A stretch of DNA of 64,000 bases from Diphasiastrum complanatum (taxonomy: Eukaryota; Streptophyta; Lycopodiopsida; Lycopodiales; Lycopodiaceae), in contig CM055110.1 in assembly GCA_029204225.1 (NCBI GenBank), forward strand, positions 38,084,195 through 38,148,194. Direction: 5' to 3'. The notes beneath the pieces are model-generated. The model ran no database searches, had not been told where the DNA came from, and saw only the letters and a list, made by a program, of their open reading frames with translations. This document shows, in pieces, positions 16,782-28,657 of this stretch; position 1 is the stretch's first letter, and each line of letters opens with the position of its first letter. A program made the translations under genes and the position numbers.

Positions 16782-18163
16782 TGGTATCATAGCCAAATTA
16801 AGCTTTGCATGCTAACATCTCTGATTGTACAAGAAATTGAGAGCTAAATCAAGCAAAAAAGCAGTTTTGCACTTTTTCTCACCTTTCTCTGAAGTGTATT
16901 TGGATCAAATCGGATTGGAACTGAATTTTCAGACCTGAAATGTGGTAGTACTTGGAATTCCGCACGTGTGAAAATCAAAGATTTTCAGTCCCTTTGTTCT
17001 CCTTGTTTATAGATTGAAAGATAGCAATCTTATAGCTTGATGGAAAGCTTATGATTTGTACTTTCCATATAGATTAAAACCAAATCAATTTGATGTGTCT
17101 AGCAAGAGTTATAAGCTCTCAAAGAGGATAGGGATAGGTCCAAAATCCGAGTGACAGCACTTTGATTTGATTCAATCTTGCTTTGTTCTGAATCCATTGT
17201 TTTGAGCATCCTACACAAGAAACTGAAGATCATGACTGAGTTGAAGTAATGAACACCTTTTGAGCCTTATGAGAGTCAATTGTGCTGAATTCACACTTGT
17301 GGGATGCCCTACACATGTATTTTTGATCTCCTAAGTACAATAACACCATAAAGATCAGACTAGCATTGGTTGTCAATAGGAAAGCTGATCATACAAGCAA
17401 TATTATTGTGTTACAAGCAAGATCTGTCAACAAAACATAAGACAAAGCATCATAAATGTCTCTATTCGGCTAGAGAGAGAAAATAGCAAGTACAAAACTC
17501 ATGGAGAGAGAGAGGGCACAAAGAGCTTGTCTCCAAATTTGCATTACACACAAATTTCATCATTTTCTCAATGAGAGTACATCACATATATATAGATCCA
17601 TGGACTTGTCTCCTACTTTGAGTTGAATTGGAGTTGTGGATCCACCTCTCAAGCTATCTAGAATTATCCAAGCCACCTCACTATGTCTAATTGTGCCACA
17701 TAGTCTTTTCATGCATTAAATGTGGCATGTAAAGTACAAATGGCAATTCCTATGGTAGCTCAAGTTTCTACTTCTACCTACCTTGAATATTTTATTCTAA
17801 GATGGGTCTATACTAAACCAAAAGAGCTCAATTCATCTTTGGCATTTTTAGGACCCATACTCACAACATTAGATAGATTTTTTAATATTTTGACAAATTG
17901 TGTTTTCTTTTGAAGCATTTCACACGTGCCAAAAGTAGGATTCAAACTAGCCAAAGTGTCTCAATCCACTTTGTGTGTCTGATCTAGATAACTTGTTTTG
18001 TGGAATATTTGAGAGTCATCTCAAATACAGTTGCAAGTGTTTCACATAGGAAGGTAGTACATCCTTGAAAATACCTATAGTGAAAGAGAGCAGCAATTTT
18101 AAGTCTGATTGAAACAAGCTCAAACATATCTCAGTCCAATAACTAAGAAGTCTTCATTAAAAT
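16782..18163 (+). other. Leader of element D, possibly containing another LTR-like insert
   Basis: Non-coding DNA between the primer site and gag. The length (about 1.4 kb) is similar to the leader of family C. The section from about 17340 to 18060 has LTR-like features (TATATATA near 17590 and a palindrome-like CACATGT), so a decayed insertion is possible; I could not define its ends. Confidence 0.4.
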
Positions 18164-18958
18164 GCAGGCATCTCAGGGAGGATATCTTCTAGAAGCTAGT
18201 GAAAGACTAAACACTTCTAATTACTCAATTCGAAAGTTCAGAATGGAGTCTATTTTGATACTCTAAGATGTTCTGGATATTGTGCTTGGTGTTGAGGAGG
18301 AGCCTCAAACACAGGCTTAAATTCCTAAGTATAGGAAGAGAGCTAAAATGGCTCTACATTTCATTAAGATTAATGTATCTAATGAAATTATGAGAGAAAA
18401 AGGATCTTGCACTACAGCCAAAGAAGATTGGGATGCACTAAAGTCCATCTATGAAGCAAAGAATACTTCTAGAATACTCACTCTTAGGAATCAAATTTTT
18501 CAAAGTTTCCAAAGAAGTGAAGAGAGTGCATCTAACGCACAGAAGATTGGGTCATCCTAACTTTAAATCTATGTCTTCTATGGTTAAGAAGGTGAAGGCT
18601 ATTGGTCTTCCAAAATCTCTTTCTAAAGATTTCAAGCCTTGTGAGGCTTGTGCCATTGCAAAGTCACACAGAAAACCATATCAGAAGTCTTTTATGAAGA
18701 CTACTCATCCTTTGGAGCTTATATACTCAGATGTACATTTTTTCTCTTCTAAAAGTATTGGTGGTGCAACATGTTTTGTCACCTTTATTGATGACTTTAC
18801 TAGATATACTTGGTTGTATCTACTTTCTTCAAAGGCTATGGTTTTTTATCACTTTCTAATCTTCAAAGCTTATGTTGAAAAACAATTTTCTTTCAAAGTT
18901 AAAGCTTTAAGATGTGATGGAGGAGGTGAATACATCTCCAACAAGTTTCATGATCAAT
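18164..18958 (+). pseudogene. Copia gag fused by deletion to integrase (element D)
   Basis: Starts MQASQGGYLLEASERLNTSN and follows gag for about 125 codons, with stops, to EESASN near 18537. It then jumps, out of frame, to the GAG-pre-integrase motif HRRLGHPNF and continues through the integrase core (YSDVHFFS, VTFIDDFTRYTWLY, LRCDGGGEYISNKFHD). Zinc knuckle and protease are deleted. At about 18958 homology switches to a Gypsy element, so RT, RNase H and the 3' LTR are missing. The integrase text is close to that of element B. Confidence 0.88.
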
Positions 18959-21240
18959 TAAATGGGACGAACATAGAATAGATCTTATTCAGGGAACATT
19001 ACCTGTTAGGCAACGCCAATATAGATTAAATCCAAAGTATTCCTTGTTAGTTAAAGACGAATTAGATAGATGTCTTAGAGCGGGTATTATATATCCTATT
19101 CTAAGCAGTGAGTGCGTGTCACCAATAGTTATAGTACCTAAGAAGAAGACGGACAAGATTGGAGTTTGCCAATATTTTTGAAAACTAAACGCTGCTACAA
19201 CATTGGATTATAACTATCTGCCTTATACAGATACTATTTTTGACCAGGTTAGCTGGTCATGAACGTTATAGCTTTTTAGATGGATTCTCAGGTTATAATC
19301 AAGTTTTTATTAAAGAAGAAGATAGATCCAAAACCACTTTTATCACTAATTGGGGGACGTACGTGTATACGCGAATGTCCTTTTGTCTTTGTAATGCATC
19401 TGCCACATTCCAACGTATGATGACGAACATTTTTCAAAATTTTGTTAAGGAAGTTTTTAGAAATTTTCATGGATGACTTTTGTGTCTATTCATCAACTAA
19501 AGACCACTTAGATGCATTAGAGAAGACATTGAGAAGATGTCAAGAGACATCTCTTAAATTGCATCCGGCCATGTGTTATTTCGAGATGAGGGAAGACATC
19601 TTGTTAAAAATTTCGAAAGACGGTATACAAGCCGACATCGAAAAAGTAAAAATGATTTTAGAGCTATTAGAACCAACTAATCTACGAGAGCTTATAGGTT
19701 TTCTAGGACATAGAGGATATTATCGTAGGATAATTAAGGATTATGCCATAGTAGTAACTCCTTTAACAAGTTTATTAAAAAAAATCTTTGAGTAGCATTG
19801 GTCACAAGACCATCAACAAGCTTTTGATAAGTTAAAACAGTCATTAGTAGAAGCAACTGGAGTTAGACCTCCAAATTGGGCTAAAAAGTTCCATATATAT
19901 GTAGATACATCATAATTCGCAATAGGTGTAGTGCTTAGTCAGAAAGATGATCAAAATAAAGATTACCCCATTTATTATGCGGATAGGCAACTCGTTGCAT
20001 CAGAAAAAAACTATTCTGCTACATAGCGTGATGCACTAGGAATGATTTATTCAGTAAAAAAATTTAGACATTATCTTTTGAAATACTCTTTTGTTTTTCA
20101 TGTAGATCAATATGCATTGAAATATTTAGTGAATAAATATGATCTTTCGGACAGGGTAACTAGATGGGTATTGTTATTAGATGAGTTTAATTATGAAGTA
20201 AAAATTAAGAAGAGACAAGGATCATCAAAATGCTGATTATATATCCCGCCTCCAAACGAAAAATCAGTTTGATCCCATTTTTGATGAATTTTCGGATAAT
20301 GCGTATTCAATAAAAAACATCAATTTATATGGATATTATTAGCTTTTTACAAGACCATCCTGAACATTTTAATAAACAGCAAAAAACTGTTTTTCTTTCA
20401 AAAGTAGGATCTTATAAAATTATAAAGAAAATATTGTATAAATTAGGAGCCGACGATAGCCTTCGCGGATTTTTAAAACCAACCGAGACGACCACTGTAA
20501 TAAGTGCATTACATGAGGAAGATTTGGGGGGTCACTATGCTCTTAAAAATACTGTAGAAAAGATCCTTAATGCTAAATATTGGTGGCCTACCATCTATAG
20601 AGATGTTATTCTCTTAGCACCTTTTGAGAAGTGGGGGATAGATTTTGTAGGGCCTATCAAACCGATCACGCGTAAAACTCGTAGATGTTACATTCTTGTT
20701 GCTACGGACTATGCTACCAAGATGGTAGAGGCTGAAGCCACAGTTAAAAACGATGCTAAGACTGTAGCAAAGTTTTTATTCCAAAACACTATCACACGTT
20801 ATGGATGTCCCTTAGAACTCGTTAGCGATAGGGAAACCTATTTTCTTAATCAAACCAGCGAGGCTATATTGTCATACTTCTCCATTACACATCGTCAAAC
20901 CACTCCATATATTCCAAAAGCGAATGAGCTTACAGAACGAGCAAACAGAATTTTGTGTAAAATTTTGAATAAAATAACAAAAACGTATTCTTCTAATTGG
21001 GATAAAAAATTATCATCTATCTTATGGACATACAGAACTCCCAAGAAGATCACAACAAGTCAGACTCCATACTATCTTGTGTATGGAATGCATTTCATAT
21101 TACCAATAGAATTCGATGTTCTGACATTTTGCATTAGTAATAAAGAATGAATACGATAGTCTCCAGGAGCGGATGATAGCTTTGACGCAACTGGAGGATG
21201 ATCATCGTCTTTCATTAATCGAGACTAAACGAGTTTAGAA
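18959..21240 (+). pseudogene. Ty3/Gypsy pol: RT, RNase H and integrase, degenerate
   Basis: Begins with the pre-RT region (LIQGTLPVRQRQYRLNPKYS, ECVSPIVIVPKK near 19130), then RT palm (YSFLDGFSGYNQV, FCLCNASATFQRMM, IFMDDFCVYSS with an IF.MDD-type box), the FLGHRGYYRRI tether, RNase H (19800-20236, with stops) and an integrase frame at 20329-21150. The integrase has the HxxH part of the zinc domain (EEDLGGHYALKNTVEKI) but the following CxxC segment is deleted. The DDE core reads GIDFVGP, LVSDRETYF and NELTERANRI. At least four frameshifts or stops are seen. No LTR or chromodomain can be assigned. Confidence 0.88.
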
Positions 21241-21589
21241 TTAATTTTTTTTTTCGAAAATGTAACCTCGGAATAAGAGGTGGTAGAATATCTTAAACAG
21301 ATTCACATATTTCGAAGTCTTTTTAGACCTCCACTGATTTCCACCCCAGTTGATAGATCTATCCATTATCAACAGATTTATCAATAAAAGTAGAGATTTG
21401 TTTTCAAGATGTGTAGATCTATTTTCATAGATCCCAATGTAAATAAAATTGAATGTAGTCCTACACTACAAAATGTGAATCTATAACAAAAAATAAGAGA
21501 CAAACTGCTACAAAACTGTACAAGAATTGTTACTAATTGTGTTAGTCAGTTACTTGGATGGTGTTAGAGTCAAAAAATTGGCATACAAA

Positions 21590-21699
21590 TCTACAAAACA
21601 ATTTCATAAAAAAAAATTCAGTTTACAGTTCAATTTTTAATTTTTTATATTTTTTTTAATATTTATTTTTATTTTTATTTTTTTCATCTACGTTGTAAA

Positions 21700-21775
<76 letters not shown>

Positions 21776-22560
21776 TTTTATGTTCCATTTTTAAATTTTT
21801 TTTATTAAGATTAATCCTTTTAAGACTTTCTAGATTTTTTTAGTTGGATTTTTAAGTTTCTGAGGTTTTAAGTTTTTATTACGAATTTTTTAAGATTTAG
21901 CCCCATGTTTTATAATATTTTTTTTTCATTTTTTAATTTTTTTTATTATTCACAATTTTTTTAAGTGTACTCATCTTTTTTTCTAATTTTTTCAATTTTT
22001 TTAATGTTTGTATATTCTTTAACTATTTTTAGAGTTTTTTTTTTGTTGCTATTTTTTTTTTGTTTTTTCATTTTTTGGTATTAACGTTTTGATTTTTTTT
22101 TGAAAAGTTTTTACACTATTTTAATTTTTTATATTTTTCATTTTTTAATGCTTATTTTTTGTTATATTTGGGATTTTTTTACATATAATTATTGTTTTAA
22201 TTTTTTTGGAATTTTTTGTCTTGTTTTTTTTTTTTGTGGATTTTTTCATTTTTGTATGTTTATTTTTGGTTTTTTTTTTTTTTTTTTTTTGGAATTTTTG
22301 ACATAAAATTATTGTTTGATTTTTTGGGATTTTTTTGACGCTATTTAGATTTTTTTAGATTTTTTTCAATTTTTAAGCTTATTTTTGGATTTTTTTTTTT
22401 AAATTTCTGATATAAATTATTTTTGATTTATTTGGAATTTTCTGACACCATTTTGATTTTTTTTTACACAGTCTATTTTGATTTTTATAGGTTTTTTATA
22501 CTATTTTAGCCACCTATTTTAGCTATCCATAGCTTTTTTTAATTGTCATGTTTTTTTTCC
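21590..22560. repeat. T-rich low-complexity block
   Basis: Nearly 1 kb in which the plus strand is dominated by T runs separated mostly by A or G, giving a strong strand asymmetry. It follows the Gypsy pol end directly. A 66-bp TA repeat lies inside it. No coding frame in it is credible (the 22100-22306 frame is Phe-rich low complexity). Confidence 0.9.
21706..21771. repeat. (TA)n microsatellite
   Basis: About 66 bp of alternating TA within the T-rich block; self-complementary and likely to be length-unstable. Confidence 0.95.
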
Positions 22561-24400
22561 TACTTTTATATTATCAAGTTCATGGAAGGGATGAGAAGAA
22601 AAGAGAGCACAGTTGAAGCACCAAATAATCTCATAAGCATTTGGTGCAACATCAACACTTTTCAAGCTATATATAGACTCTTCAACTATTGATTTTACAA
22701 AGGGGTGATTAAAATAGTATATTTGCTTTTGTACGGAGTGGTGGACAATACCATAGGTTTGAATCTAATCAATACAGAGTTTGGTTTCCATTCTATGTGC
22801 TTTTGTTGAAGGTTTCCATCAAACTGGTTTGGTAGAATTCATTGCCAATTTTTTGATCTTGTAAAATGTGATGTCTGTTGAATTATTCTCCTATAATTCT
22901 ATAGTTAATTTACATCCATTCATTTATCTAGTTCTATAGTTTTATTCATGTTTCTAACAATATGCAGTGATACACAAGAATCGCTCAATAGGTGACTTCG
23001 ACAATGATGAACCATCAAAGGTGTCAAATGTTGTTTATGTCTGTTATGAAGCTAATGACATACCTGAGTTGGTTAACAAGTAAATTTCCAAGAAGTCCTA
23101 ATTGGATGGATGACAGTGCATTGTGGCTAAGCTTCAATTGTGACCTACAACCTCATTAGTTGCCCTAATTGGATAAGCTTAAGCTGCATTCCTCATTTGT
23201 ATAAATAGCTGATCATTAGAAGATATTTAGACATAGTTTCTACTTTGAATATTGCTAGTAGCGCTTACTGTTTATCAGCAAAAGTGCATCAAATAGAGTT
23301 ATCAATTACTCGGAGACATTAATATAGAGTACATGGCTACATTCGCTATTGTTTTGTACCTGCATCATCTAATTTGTAAATGCTACTTACTAAATCAATC
23401 ATACCTTCTTATTGAATTCAATATTATGTCAAAATGTATGCAAGCTTATCTGAAATTGTTTATATCTGTTATATTTCTTATGTATTAGTCTAAATTGTCA
23501 AATGTTTTGATACTACAATATTCTATATCTATCATTTACACTCTATAATTGTTGGTATACGAAATCACTTTAGTACTAATAATCTCAAAGTTAGTTACTA
23601 AAAGATACGAATGTAAAAATTGTCGTGATAGCTTTGTTCGACTTTTGATAAGCGTAGTCATGCATTAGAAGAAGGATTATTCCACAGAGTCCAATAGTTT
23701 TATCACTATCATATCCTCTTTCCTTCTTCCAACAATGTCAATCCACAAAGACCATGTATCTTAGATCAATTTTGGATCTGAGTTTCTCACACAATACCAT
23801 TGGGTTCAATATTAATACATTGGAATACATTGACATATATCAAAAGTATATGACACTTATATCAACTTAAGGGTGCTATAGTACTATTATGTCAATCTAA
23901 CTATTTTTATCCACCCACTTACCTACACATTTAAGACAAAAATTTAAAAAAAGATGTCATTTTTGACATAAATGATGATTTTTGAAAAGTTGTCATATAT
24001 GCCAACATAAATGATAATTTTCTAGGCCATCATTTATGATAATTTTTCAAACAATGACATTCTAGGCCTACAACTCATATATATCAATCCACCAAGTTTG
24101 TGTAAATGAATCTACTTACCATATTGAACGATAATTATGCCTAAGAATGTGTTCAATATTGTTCGATCCATATTTACATTGGTACTCATCAACCTGCATC
24201 CAATTCAATACAAGTCAAACAGTATCAACCTAGAAATTTTATACTACTATGATGGGTTCCTTATCATTGCAAGATGTTTTGGAAATATTTTTTTCCACAT
24301 GCTTTGTGCATGATCATTCCAATGTAAGGACCAAAGATTATCCTATGTCAATGATAGGAATAATGGTAGTGTTTTGCTCTTCAAGTAGAGATTGTAGAAT
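22561..24400. other. Unassigned AT-rich DNA
   Basis: No gene or element recognised. Between about 23950 and 24060 the text contains imperfect inverted segments built on ATAAATGATAATTTT and its complement, which could fold into a hairpin and might be a decayed miniature inverted-repeat element; boundaries are not clear. Confidence 0.45.
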
Positions 24401-24485
24401 CTACATGTTTTCCACCAAATAAGTTGTCAATGGTGGAAATATGATCTTTCATGAGTGAAAGACTTGCAAACTTGAAGAAGAATGT

Positions 24486-24802
24486 ATGGATCAACACCTT
24501 ATTCAAGTCATTGATGGCTTTGAGTCAAGTCAAGAGGAGGATCAAGCTCAAAACCCGAGGACTCCAAGAAACACCTTGAGTAACAAGATGGAGCCATCAA
24601 GTCTCACCCATATGAATCAAGCAAGGCAAGTTGGATTTAGCATAATTCTTTATGCACTGCAGAAAATGCTTTGGAATTCATAGCTTGGCATGATGTTTAG
24701 TTTTGAAGTGTGCTACATGTATATAGACACCTTTATGGAACATCTTGTAAGAGATCCTTTAAGCAAAGAGAGTTGTAAATAGATCAAGCTAAATTTGAGG
24801 AG
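24486..24802 (+). pseudogene. 3' remnant of a Copia element
   Basis: The frame at 24486-24683 contains EDQAQNPRTPRNTLSNKMEP followed by SSLTHMNQARQ, a decayed version of the linker between Copia integrase and reverse transcriptase (compare RRSSRSKAEPSRLTYVDKGK in element A). A purine tract TTTGAGGAG ends at 24802 and is followed by an LTR start, so most of RT and RNase H has been deleted. Confidence 0.65.
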
Positions 24803-25030
24803 TGTGAGAAATTGTCAAAAAAAATGACAAATTTAGCTTGATTAAACCATGTAAATTAGGTGGGTCCCACACATGTGAATCCATGTTTCCATTTGTGTAG
24901 GCTACCCTAGATAGGTTAGATATCATTCATAGGATTAGTTAGGTTTGTTTGGTCATAATTTCTAAATTATAGGGCCAAATTCCTTGACTCATGGAGATGG
25001 TTGATCTACCTAGCCACCAACTTGGTCAAA
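24803..25030 (+). mobile_element. Truncated 3' LTR of the same Copia remnant
   Basis: Starts TGTGAGAAATTGTCA right after a purine tract, as expected for a 3' LTR, and includes CCCACACATGTGAATC, a degenerate version of the CACACGTGTG palindrome. The distal end cannot be located. Confidence 0.55.
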
Positions 25031-25129
25031 CTCTAGGGTTAGGTAAGATTGACAAATTAGGGCAAAAAATCATCCACTAGTATGAAAAATAGTACTAGTC
25101 TGATCTTTTGCATACAATTCACCATAGGA

Positions 25130-25600
25130 TTTAACCGGAAATGAAATCGGTTTTTTTTTACTTTTGTTCAATTCCTATCAATTATAATTTTTCCAATAAA
25201 ATTGGACTATTTTTTCTTTTTATTGACTAGTTTGGCATTACTCTGTCAATATTAACAAAAACTATCGAATCGTCAGAATATGAAATTACATTAATGGAAA
25301 TCCTATCAATAAGATTCTAAAAACTCTTAAACTGTATCAAAGCAAGATTTTACTGCTCGGATAAAGAGTTCTGTCACCACTCATTCCATCTAGCCATTTC
25401 ATATTGTTTGACGATTTTAAATTCAATTTTGACGAGTATCTTGCACAAACGTTCACTTGGCCCATTCCCTAACGATTAATACCGATTAGAAAGATATCAG
25501 ACAAGTAACCGATTTCAAATTTTAAGCAAATATGAAATTCAACAAAAAAAAAAAATCAATTTTAACTTTCAACCTAGGAGTACGATACTCCAAAAGTTTA
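25130..25600 (+). repeat. Dispersed repeat, inverted copy of the 63.1-63.5 kb segment
   Basis: On the plus strand this matches the reverse complement of 63110-63550 over more than 300 bp, with substitutions and small indels (shared phrases: CTCGGATAAAGAG, CATTTCATATTGTTTGA, TTTTGACGAGTATCTTGCAC). The copy at 63 kb has an open frame of 94 codons, with FDGFQFNFDEYLAQM near its end; here it is broken by a one-base deletion in the equivalent of SDKEY and by stops. The family is not recognised. Confidence 0.75.
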
Positions 25601-26158
25601 AATGATATTACAGTGTAAACTTCCAGCAAATTCATTGTGGTTCCTTCTGTCAATTTTGAATGATCTATAACCAGGAAATATTTTAGCTTTAGTGAAAACA
25701 CTATGACTAACTCTGACTGATAAATTCAATATAGTCAATTCACTAATCTAAACTTATTCCATAGATAACGAAAAAGTGACTGAAATTTTGAGGTTTTTTT
25801 TTGGATAAATTCGATTTTTGGCACAATTTTGGTAATTAAATTTTTTTGACGAAAATACTAATAGCTCAAAATATAATCGAAATCGAAAAATTGAAAAAGT
25901 ATTCGATTTCTAATGTCACTAAATCAATGTCCAACTGGCATGCAAAGCACACTACATTAGTCACAAAATGTCATTACATATTTTTTTAACGTAAACTTTA
26001 GTTGTAAGGAATTTGTCAGCCAATATCCCAGATTTGTGACCCAACTGTCAGAGCACATGCGTAAGACCACTCAAATCGACTGTAAATCCCTCATGCATGT
26101 CAGAATCACACTAATAATCAACATGCAATCAATCCATGCAAGCACAGTATCACAAATT

Positions 26159-26991
26159 TGTGAAAAATGCAAAAATAAGCTTGGTAGAGGCCAAAAGTCT
26201 TGTATATAGATAAGCACACATGTGTGGAGCCTGTTCCCACGTGTGAAAATAATGTACTTGTCATGTACCATAATCATATAGGTTGTACATATGATTTAAT
26301 TCAAGTTCTAGTGGCTAAAAAGGCCAAAAACTAGTTTTCTAGACATATGACACATGGCATCAATCTATTGATTGCATGAGCCACATCCTTTGGTTAGGTG
26401 TCATATCACATGTGTAGAGGACAGCTCACATGTGTGGAATAAGCTGAAGTAGGCGAATTTTGACTTCTAGAAGATTTCCAAGTAGATCTCCATATAGAAG
26501 GAAAATGGACCAAAAGTGCTCAAAATAGAAGGTTTTGTCCAAGTGTCAGTTTTGCATGATGAATCATCATATGACAAAGCACCTTCACACATGTGGGATC
26601 ATAGGGATGATCAGTACCACGAGCTCCCACTTATTGTATATATAGAGCCACATTTGGCCATAATCAATGTGAGACACCAATCTTGGTTTTGGAAGCAATT
26701 TTGAGTGATTCTCTCCATTTGTCTACATTTGTTTTGATTGTTTTGAGGTTCTATCAACGTGTACTTGATTTTCAGGTTGGAGTCCGTACTCAGACAGTGT
26801 TTCACACGTGTGAAACCAGAAAGTACACCTACCTTCAATTAATGATTGTTCTTGTTAGGATTTTGTGTCTAGAATTGATCTAGATTGATCTTAATCTCAA
26901 GTAGATTGATAGATCAAGTAAATTTGACAACCAGTCCCTCTTGAGGATCAGATTAGGATCCACTCTTGGTCCTTTTTTTACTTTTTGCACA
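26159..26991 (+). mobile_element. 5' LTR of element C(+)
   Basis: Starts TGTGAAAAATGC and ends TTTTTGCACA (833 bp). A TATATATAG core near 26637 is the probable TATA box. The cassette TTCAGGT...GTCCGTAC...GACAGT...TTTCACACGTGTGAAA runs from about 26772 to 26817, so it would be in the transcribed part, about 190 bp before the primer site. Confidence 0.88.
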
Positions 26992-27004
26992 TGGTATCAG
27001 ATCC
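26992..27004 (+). other. Primer-binding site of element C(+)
   Basis: TGGTATCAGATCC directly abuts the 5' LTR; one change from the usual TGGTATCAGAGCC. Confidence 0.85.
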
Positions 27005-28657
27005 TAGTACAAGAGGTTTTGTTGAAATTGATAGGGTTAATCCAAATCAAAGCCAAAATTAGCAGTTTTTTGGAAACTAGTCAAATTCTGGGTAGCGAGT
27101 TGGATTTGATAGATATTCTCAAAATTTTTGGACCACAACTTGTTGTGGGCTGTAGCAACTCTTTTCAAACGTGTGAGACTGTACAGATCCGGTTTTGGCT
27201 GAGAAAATTCAAAAATTTGTACAATTTGACTCACACACCCAATTTGAGAGATTTTTGGTGCATTTTCTATAGAGAATCTAATCCCTTGATTAGTTCTTGG
27301 ATTAGATCAGCCAAGAAATTAAATTTGAAGCTTGAAATAGGTGCATTAATTGATCATCTCTGTTTTTTTGAGTGCATGTTGAAGTTGAGAGAGATTTTGC
27401 TAAAAATCATAGATTAAGGAGTGATATGCAAGGTGAGAGGTTGAAATTCATTGTACCATCACTCTAGATTTGTTCAAGAGTGATAGGGTCAAGTTTAGAA
27501 GCATCAATTTGCTAGAAAACATCTTTGGATCTGTCCTCCAAGTGAAACCTTTGAGAGTTTCTAGTGCATATAGAGCATCTATGCAGATCTTTTGTAGAAT
27601 TTGACATAGATTGGCTTCAATTGAGAGTTCTAGAAAAGAGATTGAGATCCAAGTCACATTGTTCAACCCTACTCAATTTGTTTGAGTGATTGTAAGGTTT
27701 GAAAAGAGTCATTAAGGTGTCTATGGCAAATGTGTAGAGAGAGATCCAATTTTCTAAGAGTTCCTTCCTTTGTAGAGGGCAAGATCTAGAAGCTCATTAT
27801 GTGTTGTTATTGGTGGAGAGTTTGTCTCTTCCTAGGTGATCAAATCTTTCTAAGTGGCATTAGCTCTTTGAAGAACAATATCTTAGTGAGAAAAATCACA
27901 ACTTTTGATTTTGAATTTTATTCCAAGTCTTAAAAAGTAGAGTAATTGGTGGAATCCAATAGGGGTGATTGAATCAATTTATTGATCAAAAATTGACATA
28001 GTATTTATGAGACTCAAATTAGCTCTATCCAACTTTCTTTGTGACAGTGTGAGGGTCAATTTGAGATCCCATTGGATGTCTAGAATGAGGAGGAGTCCAT
28101 ATTTGAGTATTCATGCATGGTTGAGATCTTTGTGAATCTCTAGTTGTCTAATTTTAAAAGCTTTGTGAAAAATTGGTGGTATAGTTTGTTTTCAAATCAA
28201 ATCAAATTCATTCTAAATCCCAAGAGTGAGATTATTTGGGTCAAGAGTGAGTCCAAAAGAAGTGATTAAGTTTGATTTTCATGTATTTGAAACAAAACCC
28301 ATCTTTTGTTCAAGAATCTCAAGTGTTGAGAGAACTAGTCAAGTGAAAAGGAAAATCTAGGTGTCAAATCTTTTTCATATCCATTTCAACTTTCAAAAGA
28401 AAGAGTCATTGGTATTTGATGAGTCCAATAGGAGATTGGATCTAATTTCTTTAGTGATTTGATTCAAAGATTGTGTGCTTTTGTCTTAGTGATCAAAGCA
28501 AAGTTTCCAAGTGACTAGTCATTATTGTGAAGATTGATTCTTAGGTTTGTGAGCTAGATCTTTTGTAGATCATTCTAGATTATTGAAGATGTTCAAATCT
28601 AGTCTCTTGAAAATCACAAATTACATTTGTAGAATCATATCACAGGTTTTTATTCAC
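27005..28657 (+). other. Long leader of element C(+)
   Basis: About 1.65 kb without a sense reading frame. It is matched, inverted, by 39829-41437 in element C(-), so the long leader is a family feature. An antisense frame at 27666-27448 (72 codons) is also open in the other copy (40753-41031), sharing ICIDALYALETLKGFTWRT; this may only reflect recent common descent. Confidence 0.75.

Noticed and set aside
22100-22306. Phe-rich hydrophobic frame resembling a membrane protein
   Set aside because: Produced by the T-rich low-complexity block.
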